64,000 nucleotides of DNA from Pelagibius sp040217155 (GCA_040217155.1 JAVJNS010000026.1:248001-312000), one strand, 5' to 3'. Shown: positions 34,181 through 44,804, counted from the stretch's first letter. The notes: a model not told the origin generated them from the sequence alone. A program made the numbers and translations.

Positions 34181-34241
34181 CTACCGCGTCAAGAGGGTCG
34201 GAATGAAAGTGACGGTAGACCCTTGTTTCGAGGAGACTGGT

Positions 34242-34988
34242 TCAATCCGTTGCGCAGGGGCGCGGGCGAGGCACCGGCAGGGTCAGTTCCGCCACCACAG
34301 GCAGGTGGTCGGAGGCGGCCCGCGCCTCTTTCGCCGCCCAGGCGCAGGCCAGCAGGTCGCCGGGCCGGCACCAGATGCGGTCGAGGGCGAAGAGGGGAAA
34401 ACGCGACGGAAAGCTCGCATGGTGACTCCGGTAACCGAACAGCGCCGCGAGGTCGCGCTGAGCCCACCTTGGCCAGCACCACTCATTGAAGTCGCCCAGC
34501 AGCAGGATTGGCGAGGAAAGGTCGCGGCAAACAATCTCCCGCAGCGCCGCGAGCTGCCGCCGGCGCTCCGTTCGGCGCAGACCGAAGTGGGTGGCGATAA
34601 TGCGCAGAGTTGCCGTTGGCAAATGCACCCTGGCCTCCAGGATTCTGCGCGGCTCGCGCCCAGGCACCGAGATGTCGTACACCTGCTTGTCTTCCAGGGG
34701 GAAACGGCTGGCCAGAATCTGTCCATAGTGGCCGTCTTCGCCGGAGATCGCCCAGGCGTCGTGGCCATGCTCCCCGACTTCGCCACGCAGCACTTCATAG
34801 ACGTTGGCGGCATTTTCATTGCGGCGCCGCGAATCGACTTCCTGAAAGGCGGCGATGTCGGGCGCCAGGGCACGCACACAAGTTCCGACTCGCTCCACAT
34901 CGTGGCGTCCGTCGGTGCCGACGCAGGCGTGAATATTCCAGGTCAGGACGCGCAGCCGGGCCGTAGAAGGGCCACTGACTTCAGGCAT
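34242..34988 (-). CDS. Endonuclease/exonuclease/phosphatase family protein
   Basis: This 248-residue protein of the EEP superfamily (Mg2+-dependent phosphodiesterases and phosphatases) shows LRVLTWNIHACVG at the start (Asn metal site) and AFQEVDSRR near 50 (metal Glu). LLGDFNEW near 168 and SDHLPVVAEL near the end hold the catalytic Asn and His. The start at 34988 overlaps the stop of the phospholipase D gene by 8 bp, and the pair is probably co-transcribed. It may hydrolyse a phospholipid-derived or nucleic acid phosphodiester. Confidence 0.85.
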   Translation of the reverse strand: MPEVSGPSTARLRVLTWNIHACVGTDGRHDVERVGTCVRALAPDIAAFQEVDSRRRNENAANVYEVLRGEVGEHGHDAWAISGEDGHYGQILASRFPLEDKQVYDISVPGREPRRILEARVHLPTATLRIIATHFGLRRTERRRQLAALREIVCRDLSSPILLLGDFNEWCWPRWAQRDLAALFGYRSHHASFPSRFPLFALDRIWCRPGDLLACAWAAKEARAASDHLPVVAELTLPVPRPRPCATD

Positions 34989-37116
34989 CGCTGCGGGCGC
35001 GCAGCTTCGTTGCCAGGGCCTGAAGGGCGAAGGAGAGCGCCAACCAGCCGAGCACGGCAAGTCCGAAGATCGCCATTTCCTTGGGCTCCGGATCGGTCAG
35101 TACATGGCTAAGCTGGTTTCCGAGCAGGGTAATGACGAGGATTCCTGGCGCCATACCCAGGAAGGTGCCGCCGAGAAAATCCATGAACCGAACCTGGCTG
35201 GCTCCGGCAGCTAAGTTAATGAAGGTGAAGGGGGCAATGGGTAGCATGCGCAGCGCCGCAACCGAGACGACACCATGCCGCGAGAGCGCGCGGGTAATTC
35301 GGTTGATCCGGGGTCCCATCAGATTGCGCAGAGGCTGAGCTCCGGCGCTGCGTCCGATGGCGTAGGTCAGCGCGGCACTCAACAGCGAGGCGATGAGGGC
35401 GTAGCCGAAGGCTGCCAGGGGCGGAAACATCATGCCGGTCATGGCGATCAGGACAGTGATGGGGAACATCACCAGACTGCCGAGCAGATACGAGCCGACA
35501 ACGATCAACGGTAGCCAGACGCCGCTGCTCAGGGTCTTTAGCTGTTCCAGCAGTTGACGCGGATCGGTGAGCTCGGCAAGCGGCGTGTAGCGCCACAATG
35601 CGACCAGAATCAGGATCAGTAAGCCCATGGCGCCCAGCTTCACAAGCCGGGAGACGGGCGGCTTGCTGCTTTCGCCGCCGAACATGTCGCCGACGAAGGT
35701 CGGAGTCTCGATCGGGCGTTCCGGATCGGCGATCTGGCCGACGGCGCGGCTCAGATCGTCGTCCGGCGCCTGGCTGAGATCGATGGGCTGCAGGCTGCGA
35801 TCCCGGTCGGCAAAGTGCTCGACCAGGGCATGGAGGGAGCCCTGGCTCTCCACAAGCTTCTCAATTTCCTCAAGTTCACTGCCCAGGTGTTCGGCCAGCA
35901 GGCGGTGACGCAGGGCGCGGATGGCGGCGCGCTCGGAATCGTCCTGCGCTTCCACCGCCAGGTCGCATTCCGTGTCCATTCCCATCGAGCGGTTGTTCAA
36001 GTTGGCCGACCCGACCCGCAGCAGCCGGTCATCGATGATCGTCAGCTTGGCATGGACCATGACTCCCTCGCCGCTGTCGTCGCCCGGCAGAGCGGGAAAC
36101 ACCAGCTTCACACGGTCATAAACGCCGGCCTGGCGCAGGCGGTCCACAAAGCGGCGACGGCCGGCATTCATGGCGTGCTCCTCCAGCCAGCTCTGGTGCA
36201 CATTGGGCGCCACAACCAGCACCTCGAGGTCGGGCTTCTCCTGGAGCCGCTCGATCAAGGCGCCGCAGATGGTTTCAGTGGTGAGGAACTGGTTCTCGAT
36301 GTAGATAGCGTCTTCGGCCGCGGCTATGGAGCGTAAGAACAGTCTTTCCACTTCGCGCACTTCCGGGTCGCCGTCGTAATGGGGAAAGGTCCTGGCGATA
36401 CCGATTCTGGTATCATTGAAGTCAGGTTCGAACCCCTTAGGCCATGGATCACCTTCGGGATTCAGGGGCACCGGTACTTCGCAGGCGGCGCGTTGCCAGC
36501 GGCCGCGGGCCAGCTCCGCCAGAGCCAGGGCGGCGCCGCCGTCGACCATCATCTGGATGTCGTGGAAGGGGCGGTAGACATCGCCGCCGGGATCGTGGCG
36601 GTCCCCGTTGTCCATCGCATGCTTCGATGTGTCCCAACGCCGGATGGTGAGGTCGAGTCCACCTGAAAAAGCCAAGGCGTCGTCGATCACGACAATTTTC
36701 TGGTGATGACATGCGCCCATCGGCAGGACGTCGTCGAGGCAAACGGAAATTTGGGGCGGTGTAGCCCAGTTCAGCTTTATCTCGGGCAGAGGCTCGCGCT
36801 CAAGGCTGTACAGCATCGAGTAATCCCAGAGCAGCATATGAATCTTCAGATCGGGGTCTCGCTCAACCAATTCTGTGAGAAAGGCACCCAATGTCTCTGG
36901 GAGGTCGTCGTCTTTTTCGCCGTCCGGCCCGACCAGCCGGGTCCGGCTGTCGATGTCCCAACCGATGATGAAGACGCTTTGCCGGGCGGCGCGCAGTGCC
37001 CGGCGCAACGCCAGGAAGTAATCTGCGGCGTCGATCAGTACCTTGGCGCGTGGACAATCAGCGACGCGCCAGCAGGTATCGTTTTCCTGAAGAATAGGGG
37101 AAGTATGTAGAGCCAT
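34981..37116 (-). CDS. Phospholipase D-VTT (TVP38/TMEM64) fusion protein
   Basis: This 711-residue two-part protein begins with a phospholipase D domain holding both HKD motifs: HHQKIVVID near residue 138 and HAKLTIID near 355, each followed by the usual GSxN/GG-type segment. From about residue 500 it becomes a membrane domain with several helices of the VTT/SNARE-associated (DedA-like, TVP38) family. The fusion suggests a membrane-tethered enzyme acting on phospholipid headgroups, with the VTT part possibly moving lipid. It is followed by, and overlaps, an EEP phosphodiesterase. Confidence 0.9.
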   Translation of the reverse strand: MALHTSPILQENDTCWRVADCPRAKVLIDAADYFLALRRALRAARQSVFIIGWDIDSRTRLVGPDGEKDDDLPETLGAFLTELVERDPDLKIHMLLWDYSMLYSLEREPLPEIKLNWATPPQISVCLDDVLPMGACHHQKIVVIDDALAFSGGLDLTIRRWDTSKHAMDNGDRHDPGGDVYRPFHDIQMMVDGGAALALAELARGRWQRAACEVPVPLNPEGDPWPKGFEPDFNDTRIGIARTFPHYDGDPEVREVERLFLRSIAAAEDAIYIENQFLTTETICGALIERLQEKPDLEVLVVAPNVHQSWLEEHAMNAGRRRFVDRLRQAGVYDRVKLVFPALPGDDSGEGVMVHAKLTIIDDRLLRVGSANLNNRSMGMDTECDLAVEAQDDSERAAIRALRHRLLAEHLGSELEEIEKLVESQGSLHALVEHFADRDRSLQPIDLSQAPDDDLSRAVGQIADPERPIETPTFVGDMFGGESSKPPVSRLVKLGAMGLLILILVALWRYTPLAELTDPRQLLEQLKTLSSGVWLPLIVVGSYLLGSLVMFPITVLIAMTGMMFPPLAAFGYALIASLLSAALTYAIGRSAGAQPLRNLMGPRINRITRALSRHGVVSVAALRMLPIAPFTFINLAAGASQVRFMDFLGGTFLGMAPGILVITLLGNQLSHVLTDPEPKEMAIFGLAVLGWLALSFALQALATKLRARSDA

Positions 37117-37231
37117 TGTCTACATAGATAGCACGGGAAATCTCCGCCGGAAGGGGCAACGGATAGAATTTGCCGAGAAGCCGTCCCCGTTGGCGGTGCC
37201 GAATTGGTCCCGGCGGGCACCGTAAAAGAGA

Positions 37232-37263
37232 GGGGCCGGTCGAAACCGGCCCCCCCTTTTTTT
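37232..37263. terminator. Terminator of groESL operon
   Basis: GGGGCCGGT (37232-37240) and ACCGGCCCC (37245-37253) form a 9-bp stem with a CGAA loop. The plus strand continues with CCC and seven T. On the minus strand the stem follows the groEL stop by about 30 bp and is followed by TCTCTTTTA, so it can end groESL transcription and works in both directions. Confidence 0.75.
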
Positions 37264-37283
37264 GGTTTTGTGGCGAGCGGCGC

Positions 37284-38933
<1,650 letters not shown>

Positions 38934-38954
38934 GATTGCTTTCTCCTAGGGCCT

Positions 38955-39269
38955 TTAAGCCGCCTTCTTGGCGGACTTGGTGCGCTCGAGCACGCCCATG
39001 ATGTCGGATTCCTTCATGATCAACAGGTCCTGCCCGTCGATCTTTACTTCGGTCCCCGACCACTTGCCGAAGAGCACCAGGTCGCCGACCTTCACGTCCG
39101 GGGCGATCAATTCGCCCTTTTCGTTGCGCGCCCCTGGGCCGATGGCCAGGACTTCACCCTGGCTGGGTTTTTCCTTGGCGGTGTCGGGAATGATGATCCC
39201 GCCAGCGGTCTTCTGCTCATCCTCGATCCGGCGAATCGCGACGCGGTCATGCAATGGTCTGAATTTCAT
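38955..39269 (-). CDS. groES: 10-kDa co-chaperonin GroES
   Basis: This 104-residue cap of the GroEL ring starts MKFRPLHDRV and carries the mobile loop around EDEQKTAGGIIIPDTAKEK and the conserved GDLVLFGKWSGTEV. The chosen start at 39269 gives the universal N-terminus; the longer frame to 39317 would begin inside the CIRCE element. It leads the groESL operon. Confidence 0.97.
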   Translation of the reverse strand: MKFRPLHDRVAIRRIEDEQKTAGGIIIPDTAKEKPSQGEVLAIGPGARNEKGELIAPDVKVGDLVLFGKWSGTEVKIDGQDLLIMKESDIMGVLERTKSAKKAA

Positions 39270-39304
39270 GGGTTTTCCCCTGTTTGGTCTCTGCTTCTCG
39301 TTTG

Positions 39305-39331
39305 TTAGCACTCTCATTGCAAGAGTGCTAA
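39305..39331 (-). promoter_or_regulatory. CIRCE operator (HrcA site)
   Basis: TTAGCACTC (39305-39313), 9-bp spacer, GAGTGCTAA (39323-39331) match the CIRCE consensus perfectly. The element lies in the 5' untranslated region of groES, where HrcA binding blocks transcription until heat or misfolded protein titrates GroEL. Confidence 0.95.
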
Positions 39332-39340
39332 CGCCTGCCC

Positions 39341-39369
39341 GATTTAAGCAGTTCTCTGGGGCCTTTCAA
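39341..39369 (-). promoter_or_regulatory. groESL promoter
   Basis: Read on the minus strand, TTGAAA (39364-39369) and TAAATC (39341-39346) are separated by exactly 17 bp. Transcription would start about 8 bp further, at the edge of the CIRCE element, which is the classical arrangement. TTGAAA also fits a heat-shock sigma -35. Confidence 0.6.
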
Positions 39370-39463
39370 GCCTCCACTGAGAATTTTCTCCAAAGAAGGC
39401 GAGAAAACGGAAGGAACTGTCCAAATTCCGCAGAAAACAGCGGTTTTGGTGCCGCCGGGCAGG

Positions 39464-39949
39464 TTACCGATAGCGCCGGTCGATGGCTATCTGGACGGTG
39501 CTGTCGTTGCCGGCGGTGCAGCCGCCGGTGACGGTGATGATCGCGAAGGCATCCTGCCAGGTCGCGACCGCCTCGCTGCTGTCCTCGGGGACACCATGGG
39601 CGCGGGTGTAGTCCCTGACCGCATTGCGGTAGAAATCGGCACAGCGCACCGCGCCGCCGCCGGCCAATTCCACAGACATCAGGATGCTGCCCAGGCTGTC
39701 CGCTTCGCCGAAATCGGCGCGCACCTGAAACCCGGTACCCAGGAAACGCCGGTCGAAATAGCTCAGGCAGCCATGCTGGTCACAGTCATTCGACCGCCGC
39801 GCCCGTGGTTCGGCGGCCAGAGCCTCCGAGATCGTCATGCCGAGCTTCAGATTCTGGTGTCCCTCGATCGGCCTATTCTGGGCCTCGACCGCCGCCGGTT
39901 GGCCGAGCAGACAGATCGCGAAGGCTGCCATTGGCAGCGACTTTCTCAT
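39464..39949 (-). CDS. Hypothetical secreted protein
   Basis: I do not recognise this 161-residue protein. It starts with a signal peptide (about residues 1-23, MRKSLPMAAFAICLLG then AAVEAQ). The mature part contains four cysteines, in DCDQHGC, VRCADF and GGCTAG, probably two disulfides, and a segment LKLGMTISEAL like that of small periplasmic proteins of unknown role. It stands alone, with no operon partner. Confidence 0.7.
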   Translation of the reverse strand: MRKSLPMAAFAICLLGQPAAVEAQNRPIEGHQNLKLGMTISEALAAEPRARRSNDCDQHGCLSYFDRRFLGTGFQVRADFGEADSLGSILMSVELAGGGAVRCADFYRNAVRDYTRAHGVPEDSSEAVATWQDAFAIITVTGGCTAGNDSTVQIAIDRRYR

Positions 39950-40038
39950 TGTTGGGTGCTCCCGAACTCCCCCAGGCTTTCCCAGCCAAGGCGAGCGCGG
40001 ACTCTAGACGTTTTGTGTCTCCGGATAAAGCAATCCGC

Positions 40039-40989
40039 TCAAGCCGGAATAATGGCGCCTTTGGTGGCGATGACCCGCGCCGCTAGACGGTGCCCGGCGG
40101 CGGCGGCTTCCGCCGGCGTGGCACCGCCCAGCCGCGCGGCCAGGTAAGCACCGTTGAATGAGTCGCCGGCGGCGGTGGTGTCGACCGGGCGCTCGATCCG
40201 CTCACCCGCGACATGGGCCTGTTGACCGTTGTGGCTGAGCAGGCAAGGCTCTCCGCCACATTTCACCGCCACCTCTTCGACCCCGAGAGCGTGGAGGCGT
40301 GCGACGGTCGTCTCGGGCGTGGCGTCGCCGAACAGGGCGACTTCGTCGTCGAAGGTCGGCAGGGCGAGGTTGGCCAGTCCCAGCACCCGGGCAACGGCTT
40401 GCTGCGCTTCGTTGCGGTTCTGCCACAGACGCGGCCGGTAATTGGTGTCGAAGGCGATGCGGCAGCCACCGTGTTTCAAAGCCTCCAAGAGGGCGAAGAG
40501 GCGTTGCCGGCTTTCGGCGTCGAGGATTCCCAAGGTAATGCCGGAGAGGTAGATGAGGTCGAAATTGCTCAGGCCGTCGGCGAGGCCCTCGGCCTGTTCC
40601 GCTAGCAGCAGTTCGCGCGCCGCCGCGGCGCCGCGCCAATAGTGAAAGGTGCGCTCGCCGGTGCCGTCGGTGCGAATCACGTAGAGACCGGGCAGCCTGC
40701 CAGGAAGCCGAAAGACCAAACCGGTGTCCAAACCCTCGGTCGTCCAGGCGGCCAGCATTTCGGTGCTGAAGGGGTCGTCGCCCAAGGCGGTGACGTAGTG
40801 CACCTTCGCGTCTTTGGCGGCCGTCCGCAAAGACCGCGCCAGGTAGACCGCGGTATTGAGTGTATCTCCCCCGAAGGTCCGCCACATGCTGCCGGACGGT
40901 GCGGCCGCATCAGTCCCGGGTCCGCCGCCTGATCTGGCGGTCTCCGAAAGTTCGATCATGCATTCACCGATGCTCGCGATGCGCAGCAT
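40039..40989 (-). CDS. kdgK: PfkB-family sugar kinase, probably 2-dehydro-3-deoxygluconokinase
   Basis: This 316-residue ribokinase-fold kinase has an N-terminal IASIGECMIELSE and a PfkB signature with GGDTLNTAVYLARSL near residue 39. The C-terminal DTTAAGDSFNGAYLA near 267 carries the catalytic base Asp. The GECMIEL opening and the DTNYRPRLW segment are typical of KdgK, which phosphorylates 2-keto-3-deoxygluconate in the Entner-Doudoroff-related pathway. No other sugar acid gene is next to it, so the exact sugar is not certain. Confidence 0.85.
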   Translation of the reverse strand: MLRIASIGECMIELSETARSGGGPGTDAAAPSGSMWRTFGGDTLNTAVYLARSLRTAAKDAKVHYVTALGDDPFSTEMLAAWTTEGLDTGLVFRLPGRLPGLYVIRTDGTGERTFHYWRGAAAARELLLAEQAEGLADGLSNFDLIYLSGITLGILDAESRQRLFALLEALKHGGCRIAFDTNYRPRLWQNRNEAQQAVARVLGLANLALPTFDDEVALFGDATPETTVARLHALGVEEVAVKCGGEPCLLSHNGQQAHVAGERIERPVDTTAAGDSFNGAYLAARLGGATPAEAAAAGHRLAARVIATKGAIIPA

Positions 40990-41035
40990 ACCCCGCCCCG
41001 TTCTGGTGGTTGGTCCGGCTGCCCCGCGACCGGCG

Positions 41036-41067
41036 GGGTGACACAGCCAATAACGGCTGTGTCACCC
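41036..41067. terminator. 13-bp perfect hairpin before kdgK
   Basis: GGGTGACACAGCC (41036-41048) and GGCTGTGTCACCC (41055-41067) form a perfect stem with a 6-nt loop. It lies just after the stop of the small minus-strand gene and upstream of kdgK. It has no T run on either side. It may slow or end the preceding transcript. Confidence 0.45.
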
Positions 41068-41105
41068 GACTGCAAGCATCTGGCCTTCAAGGAGCGAAGG
41101 CTGGT

Positions 41106-41426
41106 CTAGGCTGCGTCGCTGGCAGAGCCCGGTCGAGAAGCAGGGATAAGACGTCGGCGCCCCAGGGCGATAGCCTGTAGGAGATCCTGCCTGTCCAGAC
41201 CATCGCGTTGCAGCACGGCGTGGATCAGGGGGTCCTCCAGCAGGTCCTGCAATACGGGCTCGCCGGTAATCCAGACGTCCCTGCTGGGCTCCTTGGCCGG
41301 GGGATTCTGTGTACGCGAAGCGGAGGTGCCTTGGCCTGGGATGTATAGGGATGGGAGAAATTGGGATGAGGTCTCAACGACGGACACCTCGCTGAGCGAG
41401 CGCGGGACCGCGCGGTTCTCGATCAT
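41106..41426 (-). CDS. Small hypothetical protein
   Basis: This 106-residue protein has no assigned family. The C-terminal half, with LLEDPLIHAVLQRDGLDRQDLLQAIALGRRRL, resembles a short helical module that I have seen described only as hypothetical in alphaproteobacteria. The N-terminal half is Pro/Ser-rich and probably disordered. There is no signal peptide or metal site. Support is the plausible length and the stop immediately before a hairpin. It could be a false open frame, but the helix-rich end argues against this. Confidence 0.5.
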   Translation of the reverse strand: MIENRAVPRSLSEVSVVETSSQFLPSLYIPGQGTSASRTQNPPAKEPSRDVWITGEPVLQDLLEDPLIHAVLQRDGLDRQDLLQAIALGRRRLIPASRPGSASDAA

Positions 41427-42122
41427 GAATTCTGCCTTTCTTCGATAGCCCTGTTCTATTGGACTCTGTTGACGATCGAATCTTCCCCATCTCCCCCTGT
41501 TGCATATTGGTTCCTTCGTATGAAAGTGAACTGATTAAATTGTGACAATCAGGTCAAAGTTGATCCGCCTGTCGCCGGACAAGGATGATCGGAATAGTGC
41601 GCCGCGGTCTTGCCCGCTGCCAGCGCACCCTGGCGCGAAGTTTCGTGACAGGATTGTCATCGGCCGGACAAGATTCTCTCACAATTGTTTTCCGAGCTGC
41701 AGGCGATCGCGGTCGGCATCGTGGTTCGCCGGCCGGCTCTGCGATGTGGCGGGTAGCCTCCTAGAAGCATTGCGGGCCGGCGCCGGTTGAGAGGCGCACC
41801 AAGTTGCGGTTCTCAACCCCCCGAACCGGAGCCTGTCCGGGTCTGTCCGCCCGGCGTCAAGGATCCCAGGAAAGCCCAGGCCCTCTGGCCTCTCCCTGAT
41901 TCGAGAACCCCTTCTGGCGGGGCGGGCGTAACCTGCCCGGCGGCTTTTTTCGCCCCGCATTTTGGCTTTGCCGGAAGATCAGAAATACAACACTTTGAAC
42001 TGGCGCTTCTGAACGATCATGGTAGCGTACCTGATTGTGCGCTGTGATTGCGGACTGGCGTCCCGTCGCAAGCCGCACTGTGAGATGAAGCCAACAACAA
42101 AGAACACAGGCGAGGCATCTTC
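41427..42122. other. 696-bp gene-free region with structured RNA-like hairpins before the nucleoside operon
   Basis: No convincing gene is present. GGTTGAGA (41785-41792) and TCTCAACC (41811-41818) pair perfectly. CGGTTC (41807-41812)/GAACCG (41823-41828) and GGTTCTC (41808-41814)/GAGAACC (41903-41909) offer competing stems. GCGGGGCG (41918-41925) pairs with CGCCCCGC (41951-41958) across a TTTTTT run at 41945-41950. The rest shows no gene. The set looks like a small RNA or leader with alternative folds, 160-340 bp before the first gene. No known riboswitch family is recognised. Confidence 0.45.
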
Positions 42123-43118
42123 ATGTTACGCAAAGTCATGACCGCAGCGGCGGCCCTGCTCATTTCCACGTCCCTGTCGGTCGCAGCGGAGATCAATCCC
42201 GCCGTTGTCTTCGACATGGGCGGCAAGTTCGACAAGTCGTTCAACGAAGGCGTTTTCAACGGCGTTGAGCGCTTCAAGAAAGAAACCGACATCGAGTATC
42301 GCGAATTCGAGGTTACCAACGAAACCCAGCGCGAACAGGCGCTACGGCGCATGGCGCAGCGCGGCGCCAATCCCGTGATCGGAGTCGGTTTCGCCCAGGC
42401 GCCTGCAATGGAGAAGGTTGCCAAGGAATTCCCCGACACCCGCTTTGCCATCATCGACGCGGTGGTCGATCTGCCCAACGTCCGCTCCATCGTCTTTAAG
42501 GAGCACGAAGGGTCCTTCCTGGTCGGTATGATCGCGGCCATGAAGTCCGGCACCGGCAAGGTCGGCTTTGTCGGCGGCATGGACATTCCGTTGATCCGCA
42601 AGTTCGCCTGTGGCTACGAACAGGGCGCCAAGTATGTCAGCGGCGATACAGAGGTGGTGCAGAACATGACCGGTACCACACCGTCGGCTTGGAACGATCC
42701 GACCCGCGGCTCGGAACTCGCCAAGAGCCAGTTCGACCGTGGCGTGGACGTGATCTACGCGGCCGCCGGTGGTACCGGCGTGGGCGTCTACCAGACCGCC
42801 GAAGATAGCGGCAAGTTCGCCATCGGCGTCGATTCCAACCAGAATTACCTGCACCCCGGCACCATGCTGACCTCCATGCTGAAGCGCGTCGACGTGGCCG
42901 CCTACAAGGCTTTCAAAGACGCCAATGACGACAACTGGTCCTCCGGTATCCAGGTCTTGGGTCTGGCGGAGGGCGGTGTCGGCTGGGCGCTGGACGAATA
43001 CAACAAAGACCTTGTGACCGCTGAGATGAAGGAAAAGGTCGCTGCAGCCGCCACCGACATCGTTTCCGGTAAGCTGAAGGTCCACGACTACACGGCCGAC
43101 AACAGCTGCACCTACTAG
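42123..43118 (+). CDS. BMP-family nucleoside ABC transporter substrate-binding protein
   Basis: This 331-residue periplasmic binding protein of the BMP/PnrA family binds purine or other nucleosides. A signal peptide (about 1-21) is followed by VFDMGGKFDKSFNE, the family-typical start of the mature protein, and later YAAAGGTGVGVYQTAED and GVDSNQNYLHPG. It lacks a lipobox Cys and so is probably soluble in the periplasm, unlike many BMP lipoproteins. It heads a ten-gene operon whose enzymes break down nucleosides. Confidence 0.93.
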   Translation: MLRKVMTAAAALLISTSLSVAAEINPAVVFDMGGKFDKSFNEGVFNGVERFKKETDIEYREFEVTNETQREQALRRMAQRGANPVIGVGFAQAPAMEKVAKEFPDTRFAIIDAVVDLPNVRSIVFKEHEGSFLVGMIAAMKSGTGKVGFVGGMDIPLIRKFACGYEQGAKYVSGDTEVVQNMTGTTPSAWNDPTRGSELAKSQFDRGVDVIYAAAGGTGVGVYQTAEDSGKFAIGVDSNQNYLHPGTMLTSMLKRVDVAAYKAFKDANDDNWSSGIQVLGLAEGGVGWALDEYNKDLVTAEMKEKVAAAATDIVSGKLKVHDYTADNSCTY

Positions 43119-43125
43119 GCGGCCG

Positions 43126-43163
43126 CTTCCGTGGCCCTTCGCATTGGCGCAGGGCCACGGAGG
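43126..43163 (+). other. Intercistronic stem-loop after the binding protein gene
   Basis: CTTCCGTGGCCCT and AGGGCCACGGAGG pair over 13 positions with one G-T pair, with arms 43126-43138 and 43151-43163 around a 12-nt loop. It lies just after the binding protein stop. It would protect or partly terminate the upstream mRNA, favouring the binding protein over the ATPase and permeases. A GTG at 43131 lies inside the stem, which argues against it as the ATPase start. Confidence 0.6.
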
Positions 43164-43178
43164 GCTGTAGGGGTTTTC

Positions 43179-44804
43179 GTGGCTGATACGATCCACAGAT
43201 CTTCGGACAGCGCCGGTGCCGGGTCGGCGGCGCCGGTCATTGAACTGCGGAACATAAATAAGGCCTTCGGCACGGTGCAGGCCAACAGGGACGTCTGCCT
43301 TGCCGTGCCGCCGGGGACCATCCACGGCATCATCGGCGAGAACGGCGCCGGCAAATCGACCCTGATGAGCATTCTCTACGGCTTTTACGAAGCCGACAGC
43401 GGGGAAATTCTCATCAGCGGCAAGCCGACGGCGATCCGCTCTTCGCGCGATGCCATAGATGCCGGCATCGGCATGGTTCACCAACACTTCATGCTGGTCG
43501 ACACCATGAGCGTGGTGGAGAACATCATGCTGGGCGCCGAATCAGGTGCCATACTCACGTCCAGCATCGAAAAGGCCCGGGCTGAGCTGGGGCGGCTGGA
43601 GCGCGACTACAATCTCGATGTCGATCCAGACGCGCTGGCCGGCGAGTTGCCGGTCGGTCAGCAGCAGCGGGTGGAGATCCTAAAGGCGCTCTATCGCGGC
43701 GCCGATATTCTTATTCTCGACGAGCCGACCGGCGTGTTGACGCCCCAGGAAACGGATCAGCTGTTTCGCATTCTCGACTCCCTTCGACGGCAGGGCGTGA
43801 CGGTGGTGCTGATCACCCACAAGCTTCGTGAGATCCTTGCGGTGACCGATAACGTATCGGTCATGCGTGGCGGCCAGATGATCGCCGACCGGGTGACGGC
43901 GGAGACCAGCAAGGAAGAACTGGCCGAACTGATGGTCGGCCGCAAAGTGCTCCTGTCCATCGACAAGCAGGCGCCACAGGTCGGCGACACCGTCCTGGCG
44001 GTGAACGACCTCAGTTTTGTCGATCGCTCCGGCGTGGCCCGCGTCGACCATGTCAGTTTTTCCGTACGCGCCGGTGAGGTGGTCGGTATCGCCGGTGTCT
44101 CCGGCAATGGCCAGAGCGAGCTGCTTGAAGTATTGTCTGGCATCCGCCCGGTGACCGCCGGCGGCTTCGACCTGCTGGGTGAGCGCTTCTCCGCGTCGCG
44201 GCCGCTCGACCCTTCCGTCATGCGGTCTATGCATGCCGCCCATGTGCCGGAGGATCGCCTGCGCATGGGGCTGGTGCGCAGCTTCGATGCCGAGGAGTCG
44301 GCGATTCTCGGCTATCACCGGGATCCTGAGTACAACAGCGGCCTGTTCTCCGACGGCGAGGCAATCCGCGCGGACTGCGCCAAGAAGATGGCGGACTTCG
44401 ACGTGCGCCCGCCGGCGCCGGCCCTGAAGACGGCCAACTTTTCCGGCGGCAACCAGCAGAAGATCGTGCTGGCGCGCGAGCTGTCGCGCGGCCCGCGCTT
44501 GCTGCTGGTCGGCCAGCCGACCCGCGGTGTGGACATCGGCGCCATCGAGTTTATCCACCGCAACCTGGTATCCATGCGCGATGCCGGCAGCGCAGTTCTG
44601 CTGGTTTCGGTCGAACTGGACGAGATCATGTCGCTGAGCGACCGCGTCCTGGTGATGTTCGAAGGACGTATCGTCGGCGAGGTGCCGGCGGACGAGGCCG
44701 ATGAGCGCCTGCTCGGCCTGATGATGGCCAACGCCGCCACGGAAGAGGAAGCGCGCCGCAAGAGTCCGGGCCTGCCTGGCGCTAAGGCGGTGAAACCGGA
44801 ATGA
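43179..44804 (+). CDS. Nucleoside ABC transporter ATP-binding protein
   Basis: This 541-residue double ABC ATPase powers the nucleoside importer. The first Walker A is GENGAGKST near residue 51 and its Walker B ILDEPTGVLTPQE. The second half has a degenerate Walker A region, GVSGNGQSE, as usual for such BmpA-type ATPases, and the signature SGGNQQK near 425. I prefer the GTG at 43179, preceded by AGGGG. A GTG at 43131 also opens the frame but sits inside a hairpin stem. The stop overlaps the permease start (ATGA). Confidence 0.93.
   Translation: MADTIHRSSDSAGAGSAAPVIELRNINKAFGTVQANRDVCLAVPPGTIHGIIGENGAGKSTLMSILYGFYEADSGEILISGKPTAIRSSRDAIDAGIGMVHQHFMLVDTMSVVENIMLGAESGAILTSSIEKARAELGRLERDYNLDVDPDALAGELPVGQQQRVEILKALYRGADILILDEPTGVLTPQETDQLFRILDSLRRQGVTVVLITHKLREILAVTDNVSVMRGGQMIADRVTAETSKEELAELMVGRKVLLSIDKQAPQVGDTVLAVNDLSFVDRSGVARVDHVSFSVRAGEVVGIAGVSGNGQSELLEVLSGIRPVTAGGFDLLGERFSASRPLDPSVMRSMHAAHVPEDRLRMGLVRSFDAEESAILGYHRDPEYNSGLFSDGEAIRADCAKKMADFDVRPPAPALKTANFSGGNQQKIVLARELSRGPRLLLVGQPTRGVDIGAIEFIHRNLVSMRDAGSAVLLVSVELDEIMSLSDRVLVMFEGRIVGEVPADEADERLLGLMMANAATEEEARRKSPGLPGAKAVKPE

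Noticed and set aside
36410..36440. A tRNA T-arm-like sequence (GGTTCGAACCCC)
   Set aside because: It lies inside the phospholipase D coding sequence, and no acceptor, D-arm or anticodon stem could be found around it.
41542..41790. An 82-codon open frame in the intergenic region
   Set aside because: Arg/Ser/Cys-rich composition without any recognisable motif, no Shine-Dalgarno sequence, and it overlaps the stem-forming segment.
41820..41910. A signal recognition particle RNA or 6S RNA
   Set aside because: The conserved GGAAGGAAGCA-type loop of the former and the long central bubble of the latter are not present.
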